Shown here: in pieces, positions 1 to 7,540 of the stretch
How the letters are laid out: every line of letters starts with the position of its first letter
Numbering within the stretch: the first letter of the stretch is position 1
Origin: Actinomycetes bacterium
GTDB taxonomy: Bacteria > Actinomycetota > Acidimicrobiia > Acidimicrobiales > Microtrichaceae
Length of the DNA stretch: 32,588 nt
NCBI GenBank assembly: GCA_023389745.1
Contig: JAEWED010000032.1
Coordinates: 1 to 32,588 of the forward strand
Direction: 5' to 3'
Notes under the pieces: model-generated
The model's database searches: none
Seen by the model: the letters and a program-made list of their open reading frames with translations, nothing else
What the model was told of the DNA's origin: nothing
Program-made: the position numbers and the translations under genes

Positions 1-99
1 CGGGTGATCATCCGGATGTGGATGCTCACCGCGGCCTGCACCGCGCTCGGCCTCGGGCTCTTCTACCGCGAGTTCATCCGCGGCGGAGGGCTCGGGTGA
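1..99 (+). CDS. mraY: MraY, phospho-MurNAc-pentapeptide transferase (3' end only)
   Basis: Only the last 32 codons are in the window, in frame from base 1, ending in TGA at 97-99. The peptide starts RVIIRMWMLTA and ends LFYREFIRGGGLG. This matches the last membrane helix and short tail of MraY, where actinobacterial proteins end in a VIIRFW...LFYGEW-like segment. MraY moves phospho-MurNAc-pentapeptide onto undecaprenyl phosphate at the inner face of the membrane to make lipid I. Its position directly before murD, with a GTGA overlap, is the standard dcw order and supports the call. The 5' part lies upstream of the window, so catalytic residues cannot be checked. Confidence 0.82.
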   Translation, partial: RVIIRMWMLTAACTALGLGLFYREFIRGGGLG

Positions 100-1496
100 A
101 CCGACCGGCGCCAGCGCCCCTGGCCGAACGACGATTCCTCCTCTACGGGATGGGTGTCACGAACACCGCGGTCGGCCGTGCCCTGGTGGCGCGCGGGCTC
201 GTCGCGGTGCTCGTTGACGACGGTGACCCGTCTCGGCTGGAGGCGCTCGCCAACGAGCTGGGCACCGAGTCGGTGCACGCTCCCGAGCGTGCACGACTCG
301 TCGAGATGCTCGCCGAGGTCGACGCGGTGATCCCTGCGCCGGGTCTGCCCGAGCACCACGCCGTGTTCGCCGCGGCAGCGGCCGCGGGTCGCCCGATCCT
401 CAGCGAGTTCGACCTGGCCGGTGCCTGGGACGACCGTCCCGTGCTCGCCGTCACGGGCACGAACGGCAAGACGACCGTGGCGACGCTGGTGCAGTCGATG
501 CTGCAGCACTCGGGGCTCGAGTCCGCGGCGGTCGGCAACCTCGAGACTCCGCTGGTCGAAGCCATCGACGACCCCGCCATCGAGCGGTTCGTGGTCGAGG
601 CCTCGTCGTTCCGGCTGGCCCACAGCCGCTGGTTCCGCCCGGCGGTTGCGACGTGGCTCAACTTCGCCGAGGACCACCTCGACGTGCACGAGTCCCTCGA
701 GGTGTACCGCGCCGCCAAGGCGAGGATCTTCGCCGACCAGGGCCCTGGCGACGTCGCCGTCCTCAACGCCGAGGACCCCGTCGTCGCCGCCGCGCTGCCC
801 GCCGATGTGCTGCCCACCGGTGCCGAGGGCCCGACAGTGCATCGCTTCGGCCTGGCTCCCGAGACCGACGGGCGGGCGAACGACTACCACGAGGTCGACG
901 GCGTGCTCGTCGGGCCCGACGGCGAGATCGCCGCGGTCGCCGAGCTCTGGAGCACCCTGCCCCACGACCGCTCGAACGTGCTCGCCGCCGCGGCCACCGC
1001 CCTCGCCGGAGGCGCCAGCCTGGACGGCGTGCGTGCCGCAGTGGCCGAGTTCGGTGGTCTGGCGCACCGGGTCGAGCTCATCGGCGAGCGCGACGGCGTG
1101 CGCTGGTACGACGACTCCAAGGCGACCGCTCCGCACGCGACCCTGGCCGCGGTGGCCGGGTTCACCTCGGTCGTGCTGATCGCAGGTGGACGCAACAAGG
1201 GCCTCGACCTGTCCACCCTCGCCGACGCGGGTGACGTCGTCACCGCCGTCGTCGGCATCGGCGACGCCGGCGGCGACGTCGTCGCGGCCTTCCCCGACCA
1301 CAGGTCGCAGGTGGCCACCTCGATGGCCGAGGCGGTCGAGGCCGCACGCTCGATGGCGGCCCCCGGCGACGTGGTGCTGCTCTCGCCCGGCTGCGCGTCG
1401 TTCGACTGGTACTCCTCCTACGCCGAGCGTGGCGACGACTTCGCCCGTCTGGTGCGCGCCGAGGTGCTGGACGTTCCCCCGGCAGGGGAGCGCTGA
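96..1496 (+). CDS. murD: MurD, UDP-MurNAc-L-Ala:D-Glu ligase
   Basis: Cytoplasmic Mur ligase that adds D-glutamate to UDP-MurNAc-L-Ala using ATP. I chose the GTG at 96, which overlaps the mraY stop (GTGA) and has GGAGGG at 85-90; an in-frame ATG at 18 lies inside mraY and would add 26 unlikely residues. This gives 466 residues, normal for the family. An N-terminal Rossmann-like segment (GMGVTNTAVGRAL) is followed by the ATP-binding P-loop GTNGKTT at about residues 121-127. The central-domain motif (VEASSFRL), the LNFAEDHLDVH segment and a C-terminal domain with DDSKATAPHAT and LLSPGCASFDWY are all present, the last being typical of MurD rather than MurC, E or F. It is coupled to ftsW by a TGATG overlap. 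Confidence 0.95.
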   Translation: MNRPAPAPLAERRFLLYGMGVTNTAVGRALVARGLVAVLVDDGDPSRLEALANELGTESVHAPERARLVEMLAEVDAVIPAPGLPEHHAVFAAAAAAGRPILSEFDLAGAWDDRPVLAVTGTNGKTTVATLVQSMLQHSGLESAAVGNLETPLVEAIDDPAIERFVVEASSFRLAHSRWFRPAVATWLNFAEDHLDVHESLEVYRAAKARIFADQGPGDVAVLNAEDPVVAAALPADVLPTGAEGPTVHRFGLAPETDGRANDYHEVDGVLVGPDGEIAAVAELWSTLPHDRSNVLAAAATALAGGASLDGVRAAVAEFGGLAHRVELIGERDGVRWYDDSKATAPHATLAAVAGFTSVVLIAGGRNKGLDLSTLADAGDVVTAVVGIGDAGGDVVAAFPDHRSQVATSMAEAVEAARSMAAPGDVVLLSPGCASFDWYSSYAERGDDFARLVRAEVLDVPPAGER

Positions 1497-2815
1497 TGGC
1501 GACCTCGACCCGCCGCCCGCCGACGCGACGCCCGAGCACGAGCCGTCCGAGCAGCCGCTCCACGACCAGCAGCCGGACCTCGACCACTCGCCAGGCCACG
1601 ACGCGCCAGGCCACGACACGCCAGGCGGGTCGCAGCACCGCGACCCGGGGTCGGTCGACGACGTCGCAGCGGGCCGAGATCGAGGTCGTCCGCAACGGGC
1701 CGACCGCCGAGGCGATGCTGCTCGGCTCGGTCGCGGTCCTGTGCCTGCTCGGTCTGGTGATGGTCTACTCGGCGTCGTCGGTGGCGTCGGTGCAGGGCGG
1801 CGGCTCGAGCTGGCAGGTCGTCATGCGCCAGTTCATGTTCATGTCGGCCGGTCTGCTGCTGGCGGTCGGCGCATCTCGCATCCCGCTGCGCGTCTGGCGC
1901 GACCGGCTCTCGGCGCCGCTGCTGCTGATCGCCGTTGCGCTCCAGGCCCTGCTCGCGCTCGACGTCGTGCTGCGCTCGATCGGTGGACCGGGCATCCCGT
2001 TCGCGATCAGCGTGAACGGCGCGACCCGCTGGCTCGGCGTCGGCGTCATGCGCGGCCAGCCCTCCGACGTCGCCAAGCTCGCCCTCATCCTCTGGCTCGC
2101 GAAGCTGCTCGACGTGCGTGCCCGCGACATCGGCTCACCCGACCTGCTCAAGCCGGTGCTCGCGGTCACCGGTCTGCTCGGCGCGTTCATCATGGCCGGC
2201 GACGACCTGGGCACCACGCTGCTGATCGGCGTGATCATGCTCACGATGCTCTTCCTGGCCGGCGCGCCGGTCCGGCAGGTCGGCGCCATCGCGTGCGCCG
2301 GGCTCGCAGCAGCGGTCACGGTGCTCTTCGCGTTCGAGGGCTTCCGCCTGCAGCGCATCTCGGCGTTCCTCAGCCCGGACGACCACATCGCCACCGAGGG
2401 CTGGCAGCTGCTGCAGTCGCAGATCGGGTTCGCGTCCGGTGGCTTCTGGGGCAACGGCCCCGGCAACTCCCGTGCCAAGTGGGGCTACCTGCCCGAGGCC
2501 GACACCGACTTCATCCTGGCGGTCATCGGCGAGGAGCTCGGCCTGATCGGCAGCCTCGTCGTGCTCGGCGCGTTCGTGGTGTTCATGCTCGCCGGCATCC
2601 GCATCGCCCTGCGGACCCGTGACCGGTTCGGCCGCCTCGTCGCCTTCGGCATCACCACCTGGATCGGGGTGCAGGCCCTGATCAACATCGGCGTGACCGT
2701 CGGGACGCTGCCGACCAAGGGCATAACCTTGCCGTTCGTGTCCTACGGCGGATCCTCCCTGATGATGTGCATGCTCGCGGTCGGCGTCCTGATGTCCGTC
2801 GCACGGGCTCGATGA
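1496..2815 (+). CDS. ftsW: FtsW, septal peptidoglycan glycosyltransferase (SEDS family)
   Basis: SEDS-family integral membrane polymerase that builds septal glycan strands from lipid II together with a class B penicillin-binding protein. The ATG at 1496 overlaps the murD stop, with GGGGAG just before it. The first ~60 residues are an unusual Ser/Thr/Arg-rich cytoplasmic tail, including three TTRQA-type repeats. Membrane segments begin near residue 75 (MLLGSVAVLCLLGLVMVYSA). Family signatures include the GATRWLGVG segment, KWGYLPEADTDFI with GEELGL, and the C-terminal GTLPTKGITLPFVSYGGSS. These distinguish FtsW/RodA from other transporters; the dcw position favours FtsW. It is 439 residues long, slightly short at the C terminus compared with tailed actinobacterial FtsW. 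It overlaps murG by ATGA. Confidence 0.95.
   Translation: MATSTRRPPTRRPSTSRPSSRSTTSSRTSTTRQATTRQATTRQAGRSTATRGRSTTSQRAEIEVVRNGPTAEAMLLGSVAVLCLLGLVMVYSASSVASVQGGGSSWQVVMRQFMFMSAGLLLAVGASRIPLRVWRDRLSAPLLLIAVALQALLALDVVLRSIGGPGIPFAISVNGATRWLGVGVMRGQPSDVAKLALILWLAKLLDVRARDIGSPDLLKPVLAVTGLLGAFIMAGDDLGTTLLIGVIMLTMLFLAGAPVRQVGAIACAGLAAAVTVLFAFEGFRLQRISAFLSPDDHIATEGWQLLQSQIGFASGGFWGNGPGNSRAKWGYLPEADTDFILAVIGEELGLIGSLVVLGAFVVFMLAGIRIALRTRDRFGRLVAFGITTWIGVQALINIGVTVGTLPTKGITLPFVSYGGSSLMMCMLAVGVLMSVARAR
1586..1630 (+). repeat. Three 15-bp tandem repeats in the FtsW tail
   Basis: Units at 1586-1600, 1601-1615 and 1616-1630 share the core CGCCAGGC. The first two differ at a single base; the third diverges in its last few bases. 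Each encodes a TTRQA-like peptide, extending the basic Ser/Thr-rich N-terminal tail of FtsW. The repeat length is a multiple of three, so copy-number changes would keep the frame. Confidence 0.8.
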
Positions 2816-3951
2816 GCGCCGGGAACCGCTCGGAGCAGACCTGGGCGGTGATCGCCGGTGGCGGGACCGCAGGCCACCTGATGCCGGGCCTCGCCGTCGC
2901 CCGCGCGCTCGTCGAGCGCGGCCACGACACGTCGTCGATCCACTTCGTGGGCGCCAGCCGAGGTCTCGAGGCCGAACTGGTGCCCGAGGCGGGCTTCGAC
3001 ATCACGCTGTTGCCGGGCCGTGGCATCCAGCGGCGCCTCACGCTCGACAACGTCGCCGCGATCGCCGGTCTGATCCGGGCGCTGCTCGACTCGATCCTCC
3101 TGGTCCGACGCCGCCGCCCTGCGGTGGTGGTCGCGCTCGGAGGCTTCGCCAGCGCGGCGTGCGCCCTGGCCGCCGTGCTCTGGCGGGTGCCGCTGGTGCT
3201 CATGGAGCAGAACGCCCGGGCCGGTGCGTCGAACCGGCTCGTCGCCCGCTTCGCCAAGGCCTGCGCGGTGCCGTTCCCCGAGACCGACCTGCCGCGCACC
3301 GTCGTGACGGGCAACCCGGTGCGCGACGAGGTGCTCGCCGTCGCCGCGGACCGTGACGTCGCCGCGTCGCGGGCCCGCCTCGGCGTCGATCCCGACTGCA
3401 CGATGGTCCTGGTCTTCGCCGGTTCCCTCGGCTCGCGGCGCATCAACGAGGCGACCTTCGCCGCGGCCCGAGCGCTGTCGCACCGCAGCGACCTGGCGAT
3501 CCGCCACGTCATCGGCGCCCGCGACTGGGACGACCGCGAGCAGGTGGTCACCGACGGGCTCGACTACACGCAGGTCCGCTACGAGCACGACATGGCCACC
3601 GCACTGGCCGCCGCCGACCTGGCCGTCTGCCGCTCCGGCGGCACCACCGTCGCCGAGCTCGCCGTGATCGGCGTCGCGTCGATCCTGGTGCCCCTGCCGA
3701 TCGCCACCCGTGACCACCAGCGTGCGAACGCCCAGCCGCTGGTGCGGGCCGGTGCCGCGGTGCTGGTGCCCGACGACGAGCTCGACGACTCGCGCCTGCT
3801 GGCCGAGCTCACCGCCATCGTCGACGCGGCACCGGTCGACGGGGTCCCGCGGGCCGCTGCGATGTCGGCGGCCGCCAGGTCCCTCGGACACCCGGACGCG
3901 GCGAGCGACGTCGCGGACCTGGTGGAGTCGAACGCGTCGCGCCCGTCGTGA
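2812..3951 (+). CDS. murG: MurG, lipid II synthase (GlcNAc transferase)
   Basis: Peripheral membrane glycosyltransferase (GT28 family) that transfers GlcNAc from UDP-GlcNAc to lipid I to give lipid II. The chosen ATG at 2812 overlaps the ftsW stop (ATGA); an in-frame ATG at 2767 lies well inside ftsW. The product is 379 residues. The N-terminal glycine-rich loop GGGTAGHLMPGLAVA starts at residue 16. It is followed by a GASRGLE segment, the VVVALGGFAS segment, MEQNARAGASN, the inter-domain GNPVR, a second glycine-rich loop (FAGSLGSRRIN) and the donor-site CRSGGTTVAELAVIG with PLPIATRDHQRANA. All are standard for MurG. It overlaps murC by GTGA and sits in the same operon. Confidence 0.95.
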   Translation: MSAGNRSEQTWAVIAGGGTAGHLMPGLAVARALVERGHDTSSIHFVGASRGLEAELVPEAGFDITLLPGRGIQRRLTLDNVAAIAGLIRALLDSILLVRRRRPAVVVALGGFASAACALAAVLWRVPLVLMEQNARAGASNRLVARFAKACAVPFPETDLPRTVVTGNPVRDEVLAVAADRDVAASRARLGVDPDCTMVLVFAGSLGSRRINEATFAAARALSHRSDLAIRHVIGARDWDDREQVVTDGLDYTQVRYEHDMATALAAADLAVCRSGGTTVAELAVIGVASILVPLPIATRDHQRANAQPLVRAGAAVLVPDDELDDSRLLAELTAIVDAAPVDGVPRAAAMSAAARSLGHPDAASDVADLVESNASRPS

Positions 3952-6329
3952 GCCCCGACGCGTCGCCACCGGCGCTGGAGGTCCCACGACGCATCCACGT
4001 CGTGGCCGTCGGTGGGGCGGGCATGTCGGGCATCGCCACGGTCCTCGCCCAGCAGGGGCACACGGTGACGGGCTCCGACCAGGTCGACGGCGCAGCGCTC
4101 GAGCGGTTGCGCGAGCTGGGCGTCGACGTCCACGTGGGCCACGACGCGGCGCACGTCGGCGACGCGGAGCTGGTCGTGATCTCCACCGCCGTCGCGGAGG
4201 ACAACCCCGAGGTGGTCGCAGCCCGGAGTCGGGGGATCGAGGTGCTGCGCCGCATCGACCTGCTGCCGGGCCTGGCTCGACGCCAGCCGTTCGTGTCGGT
4301 GTCCGGCACCCATGGCAAGACCACCACCACCTCGATGCTGGCGACGGCGCTCGTCGGCGCCGGAGAGGATCCCGGCTACCTGATCGGCGCACCCGTGCCG
4401 GTGCTCGGCGGCGCCGCCGCCCACGGCGACGGCCGGTGGTTCGTGCTCGAGGCCGACGAGAGCGACGGCAGCTTCCTGGCAGGACCGAGGGCCGCGGCCC
4501 TGATCACCAACATCGAGGCCGACCACCTGGAGTTCTGGGGTGGCTGGGACGAGCTCGTCACCGGGTTCGAGCGCTTCCTGGTCGAGACCGACGGTCCGAC
4601 CGTGGTGTGCGCGGACGACCCCGTGGCGGCCGCCGTCGGTCGGACCGTCGGCGCGTCGACCTACGGCGTCAGCGCCGACGCGACCCACCGGATCACCGAC
4701 CTGGAGCTCGGCTCCGACGGCGCCACGTTCACGTTCCGCACCCCCTCGGGCGCGGTCGAGGTCACGGTCGCCGTGCCGGGCCTGCACAACGCCCTGAACG
4801 CCGCCGGGGCGCTCGCCGTGGCGGAGCGGCTCGGAGTGGACCTGAGCGCCGCCGCGGCGGCACTCGCCCGCTACAGCGGTGTCGCTCGCCGCTTCGAGCG
4901 ACGCGGGCGGCGGGGCGGGATCGACTTCGTCGACGACTACGCCCACCTCCCGACCGAGGTCCGCGCCGCGCTGTCGGCGGGTCGGAGCGGCGACTGGGAG
5001 CGGGTCGTCGCGACGTTCCAGCCGCACCGCTACTCGCGGACCCAGGCGCTGTGGAACGAGTTCGCCGACGCCTTTTTTTTTTTTTATGTTATGGTGATGA
5101 CCGAGATCTACTCGGCGGGGGAGTCGCCTCGTCCGGGCGTCGGTGGGGCCCTGCTGGTCGAGGCGGTGACGTCGGCCCACCCGGACTCCGAGGTGCGCTG
5201 GGCCCCGACGCTCGAGGACGCCGCCGCACTGCTCGCCGACGAGCTCCGTCCCGGCGATCTGTGCATGAGCGTCGGCGCGGGCGACGTGACGACCCTCTCC
5301 GACCTGGTGCTCGACCGCCTGCCGCCCGACCCGGACCCCGACTCGAACCTCGGCCCCGGTCCGGCCGGGGTGACGGCTCGGCACGACCTGGCGCCGCTCG
5401 ACGCTGCCCTCGCCTTCCTGGGCGAGCGCCTCCGGCACGACGAGCCGTTGGGTCCGCTGTCGACCTACCGGGTCGGCGGCCGTGCCGCCCGCTTCGTCGA
5501 GGTCGCCGACCCCGATGAGCTGGCTGCCGTCGCCGCAGCGCTGGCGTCGCTCGACACGCCGGTGCCGACCCTCGTGGTCGGGCGCGGCTCGAACCTGCTG
5601 GTCGCGGAGGCCGGCTTCGACGGACTGGCGCTGCAGCTCGGCACGGCGTTCGCGACCGCCGAGCCCGTCGACGGCGATCCCACCCTGCTCCGCGCCGGTG
5701 GCGCGGCGAGCCTGCCGGTCGTGGCCCGACGCAGCGTGGCCGCCGGCCTGAGCGGGTTCGAGTGGGCCGTCGGCGTGCCCGGGTCGATCGGCGGAGCGGT
5801 CCGCATGAACGCCGGCGGGCACGGCTCGGACATGTCCGAGGTGCTCGACCGGGTCCGCGTCATCGACCTCGCCACCGGTGAAGATGTGTCGATGGGCCTC
5901 GCGGCGCTCGACCTCTCGTACCGACACTCGTCGATCACCGCGTCACAGGTGGTGGTCGAGGCCGACCTGCGCCTCGGCCCCGGCGACGTCGCCGAGGGAG
6001 AGCGCCAGCTCAACGAGATCGTGCGGTGGCGCCGTGCCAACCAGCCCGGCGGCCACAACGCCGGGTCGGTCTTCGCGAACCCCGAGGGCGACTCCTCCGG
6101 GCGGCTGATCGACGCGGCGGGCTGCAAGGGCCTGCGCATCGGCACCGCCGAGGTCTCGACGAAGCACGCGAACTTCATCCAGGCCGACGACGGCGGCGCC
6201 GCGGACGACGTGCACGCCCTGATGGTCGAGGTCGCCCGTCGGGTGCACGAGCACAGCGGTGTCCGGCTGCGCGCCGAGACCGTGCTGGTCGGCTTCCCCG
6301 ACGGCTCCCCGACGGACCCGGCCTCGTGA
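3948..6329 (+). CDS. murC-murB: MurC-MurB fusion: UDP-MurNAc:L-Ala ligase / UDP-enolpyruvyl-GlcNAc reductase
   Basis: One continuous frame of 793 codons encodes two enzymes that are normally separate. Residues ~1-465 are MurC, which adds L-Ala to UDP-MurNAc: GGAGMSGIA near residue 18, P-loop GTHGKTT at 120-126, EADESDGSF, a VDDYAHLPTEVRA segment, FQPHRYSRT and a C-terminal GAGDVT. Residues ~480-793 are MurB, the FAD enzyme that makes UDP-MurNAc: STYRVGG, the FAD-binding GRGSNLLVAEAGFDG, PGSIGGAVRMNAGGHG, the NAGSVFANP segment carrying the catalytic serine, IDAAGCKGLRIG and KHANFI. A proline/aspartate-rich linker (PPDPDPDSN) joins them. The GTG start overlaps the murG stop. Within MurC, residues 376-382 are encoded by an anomalous T-rich run that replaces the usual polar loop without changing length or frame. 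Confidence 0.93.
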   Translation: MSPDASPPALEVPRRIHVVAVGGAGMSGIATVLAQQGHTVTGSDQVDGAALERLRELGVDVHVGHDAAHVGDAELVVISTAVAEDNPEVVAARSRGIEVLRRIDLLPGLARRQPFVSVSGTHGKTTTTSMLATALVGAGEDPGYLIGAPVPVLGGAAAHGDGRWFVLEADESDGSFLAGPRAAALITNIEADHLEFWGGWDELVTGFERFLVETDGPTVVCADDPVAAAVGRTVGASTYGVSADATHRITDLELGSDGATFTFRTPSGAVEVTVAVPGLHNALNAAGALAVAERLGVDLSAAAAALARYSGVARRFERRGRRGGIDFVDDYAHLPTEVRAALSAGRSGDWERVVATFQPHRYSRTQALWNEFADAFFFFYVMVMTEIYSAGESPRPGVGGALLVEAVTSAHPDSEVRWAPTLEDAAALLADELRPGDLCMSVGAGDVTTLSDLVLDRLPPDPDPDSNLGPGPAGVTARHDLAPLDAALAFLGERLRHDEPLGPLSTYRVGGRAARFVEVADPDELAAVAAALASLDTPVPTLVVGRGSNLLVAEAGFDGLALQLGTAFATAEPVDGDPTLLRAGGAASLPVVARRSVAAGLSGFEWAVGVPGSIGGAVRMNAGGHGSDMSEVLDRVRVIDLATGEDVSMGLAALDLSYRHSSITASQVVVEADLRLGPGDVAEGERQLNEIVRWRRANQPGGHNAGSVFANPEGDSSGRLIDAAGCKGLRIGTAEVSTKHANFIQADDGGAADDVHALMVEVARRVHEHSGVRLRAETVLVGFPDGSPTDPAS
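5073..5085 (+). repeat. T13 homopolymer inside murC
   Basis: Thirteen consecutive T bases, followed by ATGTTATGG, sit in a strongly GC-rich gene. They encode Phe-Phe-Phe-Phe-Tyr with TTT and TAT codons, which are almost absent elsewhere in the window. MurC homologues usually have F followed by small/polar residues and Asp at this place. The flanking peptide (NEFADAF before, VMTEIYSAGE after) fits MurC and remains in frame. It may be an assembly error or a true slippage-prone tract; the sequence alone cannot decide. Confidence 0.95.
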
Positions 6330-7375
6330 GCGGCGGCCCGGGTCGCACGGCGGCCCCCGAACGCCCGCGGCGGGCCTCGGAACGTCCGCGACGAGGCGGC
6401 CGCCCGTCCACCCGCACACGTCCGCCGATCTCGCTCGACTCGCCGTCGGATCGGGTGGTGCGCAGCCAGGTCGAGCCCCGCATCGTCGAGCGTCGCCGCA
6501 AGGTGCGTGACGCCGCCCGGGCACGTCGGCGCCGGATCTGGATCGCCGTCGCCGTGGTCGTCGCTCTGGTCGGCGCGGCGGTCGCCGTGCTGCTCAGCCC
6601 GCTGACCGACGTCGACGAGGTCGTCGTCACCGGCACCGATCGCCTCTCCGACGACGAGCTCGTGGCCGTCGCCGGCATCGAGCACGGGGACCAGCTCGTC
6701 TCGCTCGACCTGGCCGACGCACGCGAGCGCCTGCGGGCGCTGCCATGGGTGTCGTCCGCGACGGTGACCCGCCACTGGCCCGCCGGGGTCGAGATCGTGG
6801 TCCTCGAGGAACGACCCGCGGTCGTGGTCGACGACGGTTCGACCGGCGCCGTGGTCTCGAGCACCGGACGGGTGCTCGCCGTCGAGCGCCCGAGCGGCGA
6901 TGCAGCCGCCGACGGCCTCAACACGGCGCTACTGCCCCGGCTCGAGCTCGACGACGCGGGTGTCGCCCGCTGGGAGATCGGTACCGACGTCCCCGACGAC
7001 ATCCGCACGGCCGCCACCGTGTTCGCCCGCATGTCGGACGCGGTGCTCGCCGAGATCCCCGTCGGCCGCCTCGACGACGACGGCTCGTTGTCCTTCGAGC
7101 TCGACGAGGGGGCCGTGGTCTTCGGTCCGGTCGAGGACGTCCCCGAGAAGCTCGCCACGATCGAGAGCGTGCTGTCGCAGGTCGTGCGCGACTGCATGTC
7201 CCGCCTCGACGTGCGCGAGCCCAGCCGGCCGACGGTCTCCCGGGTCGACGGGTGCGACCTTCCCGACCCCCTCGACGCAGGTGTGCCCACCGACACCGAC
7301 TCCGAGACGGCCCCCGACACCGCAGGCGCGAACGGGCGGTCGACGGCCGCCGGAGCGGGCGGAGGAGGAGCGTGA
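6326..7375 (+). CDS. ftsQ: FtsQ/DivIB, divisome membrane protein
   Basis: Bitopic divisome protein linking early and late division proteins. The GTG at 6326 overlaps the murB stop (GTGA); the frame stays open upstream but there it is only a shadow of murB. The product has 349 residues. An Arg/Pro-rich cytoplasmic tail (~1-70) precedes one membrane helix (IWIAVAVVVALVGAAVAVLL, ~71-93). A POTRA domain follows (VDEVVVTGTDRLSDDELVAVAGI through LPWVSSATVTRHWPAGVEIVVLEERP), then a beta-rich FtsQ domain (~170-290) and a low-complexity Asp/Thr/Gly-rich tail. The LPWV..A.V.R.WP....I.V.ER.P signature is characteristic of FtsQ/DivIB. It is the last gene of the overlapping chain; ftsZ follows after 165 bp. 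Confidence 0.9.
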   Translation: MSGGPGRTAAPERPRRASERPRRGGRPSTRTRPPISLDSPSDRVVRSQVEPRIVERRRKVRDAARARRRRIWIAVAVVVALVGAAVAVLLSPLTDVDEVVVTGTDRLSDDELVAVAGIEHGDQLVSLDLADARERLRALPWVSSATVTRHWPAGVEIVVLEERPAVVVDDGSTGAVVSSTGRVLAVERPSGDAAADGLNTALLPRLELDDAGVARWEIGTDVPDDIRTAATVFARMSDAVLAEIPVGRLDDDGSLSFELDEGAVVFGPVEDVPEKLATIESVLSQVVRDCMSRLDVREPSRPTVSRVDGCDLPDPLDAGVPTDTDSETAPDTAGANGRSTAAGAGGGGA

Positions 7376-7378
7376 TCG

Positions 7379-7408
7379 TTGAAGGCAGCGCCGAAATGGC
7401 CGTAGTCT
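7379..7408 (+). promoter_or_regulatory. Candidate ftsZ promoter
   Basis: TTGAAG at 7379-7384 and TAGTCT at 7403-7408 are separated by 18 bp, a reasonable match to housekeeping sigma -35 and -10 elements, starting 3 bp after ftsQ. Transcription would begin near 7415, giving a leader of about 125 nt before ftsZ. This is pattern matching only. Confidence 0.5.
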
Positions 7409-7419
7409 CACGGTCCACA

Positions 7420-7470
7420 CGAGGTTCACTCCGACTCCACCTCGACCGCAGGTTCAGTCCTGCGCGGTCG
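7420..7470 (+). promoter_or_regulatory. Structured ftsZ leader with two overlapping hairpins
   Basis: CGAGGT (7420-7425) can pair with ACCTCG (7439-7444). CGACCGCAGG (7443-7452) can pair with CCTGCGCGGTCG (7459-7470) with a 2-nt bulge and a TTCAGT loop. The two stems share bases 7443-7444, so both cannot form fully at once. No T run follows, so a simple intrinsic terminator is less likely. A regulatory role is inferred. Confidence 0.45.
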
Positions 7471-7540
7471 GCAGTGGATCTTCAACGCAATCGAATCCCC
7501 GGGAGCATCGCCGCCCCGGCCCCTGGAGGTGGCTAGTCCC

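Noticed and set aside
5073..5085. T run as an intrinsic terminator
   Set aside because: No GC-rich hairpin directly precedes it and it lies in the middle of the murC coding sequence.
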